Positions 63,832 to 64,000 of a stretch of 64,000 nt of DNA are shown piece after piece; position 1 is the stretch's first letter; each line of letters starts with the position of its first letter. Under the pieces are notes generated by a model that was not told the DNA's origin, made no database searches, and worked only from the letters and a program-made list of their open reading frames with translations. Source of the stretch: Collinsella aerofaciens (lineage in GTDB: Bacteria > Actinomycetota > Coriobacteriia > Coriobacteriales > Coriobacteriaceae); assembly GCF_028206995.1 (NCBI RefSeq), contig NZ_JAQLFL010000004.1, positions 1-64,000 on the forward strand, in the 5' to 3' direction. Position numbers and translations under genes: made by a program.

Positions 63832-64000
63832 TGTGACGTGTTGTTGTCACTATATCACCACAGAAGAGGTTGCTTTCGTTGATTCATACAGTAAAACGTT
63901 TTTGCACCGCTCACGGCGATAAATCGACCGTTTACCGCTCGTTAACACTTCTACCTACGGTTTTGAAACCGTTTCGAAATGACTTAGCGAAAGATCGGAA
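63832..64000. other. Upstream region of the PTS operon, to the window end
   Basis: It holds the shared motif as CCGTTTACCG (63928-63937) and the palindromic TTGAAACCGTTTCGAA (63963-63978), a possible LacI/CcpA-type site. No gene starts within the window here. Confidence 0.4.

Overview
The window looks like chromosome of a gut Coriobacteriia member, most likely Collinsella or a close relative. This is inferred from the high GC content, strong AGGAG-type ribosome sites, anaerobic fermentation genes (pyruvate formate-lyase, an A-type flavoprotein) and the many sugar phosphotransferase (PTS) operons. No rRNA and no CRISPR array were seen. One tRNA (Thr, anticodon CGT) is present. Names rest on reading the translated sequences and on family knowledge; no database search was run.

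Layout. 1-800: end of an IS110-type transposase with a fused helix-turn-helix, then a repeat-type hairpin. 809-3197: pyruvate formate-lyase split into a 683-residue catalytic protein and an 83-residue glycyl-radical protein. 3665-5536: a ketodeoxygluconate-type permease with a short-chain dehydrogenase. 5827-10495: a MarR regulator coupled to a heterodimeric ABC exporter. 11078-13619: DAHP synthase and agmatine deiminase, separated by large palindromes. 13845-16816: a Bce-like ABC transporter whose permease is frameshifted. 16965-17954: a Nudix hydrolase fused to a Vsr endonuclease. 18209-20062: a small ORF, an AraC regulator and a HAD phosphatase, followed by a repeat array. 20496-24881: class II aldolase, DeoR regulator, flavodiiron protein and LacI regulator.

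25220-51676 is a galactose and beta-galactoside block. galK-galT and galM supply the Leloir route (galE is not in the window). lacA-lacB-lacX-lacC supply the tagatose-6-phosphate route. One lacF (EIIA) serves three lacE (EIICB) plus lacG (6-phospho-beta-galactosidase) modules, and each module has its own LacI regulator. The four LacI-linked promoters carry related but distinct 16-17 bp operators. An AlbA_2/Schlafen-type regulator candidate and a DeoR regulator lie between the third lac module and galM.

52003-64000 is an amino-sugar block, most likely for N-acetylgalactosamine. It holds a mannose-family PTS (EIIA, YajC, EIIB, EIIC, EIID), a GntR regulator, an AgaS-type isomerase/deaminase, a deacetylase, and a second lacX-lacC pair. 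Together these would turn imported N-acetylgalactosamine into tagatose-6-phosphate and then tagatose-1,6-bisphosphate, which the class II aldolase at 20496 could cleave. A nagA 3' fragment and an orphan EIIB with the active histidine replaced by tyrosine show past rearrangement.

Several families of small palindromic repeats lie between genes. The clearest is a 55-57 bp element with 15 bp arms and a 25 nt centre, present eight times at four loci with about 80 bp periodicity.
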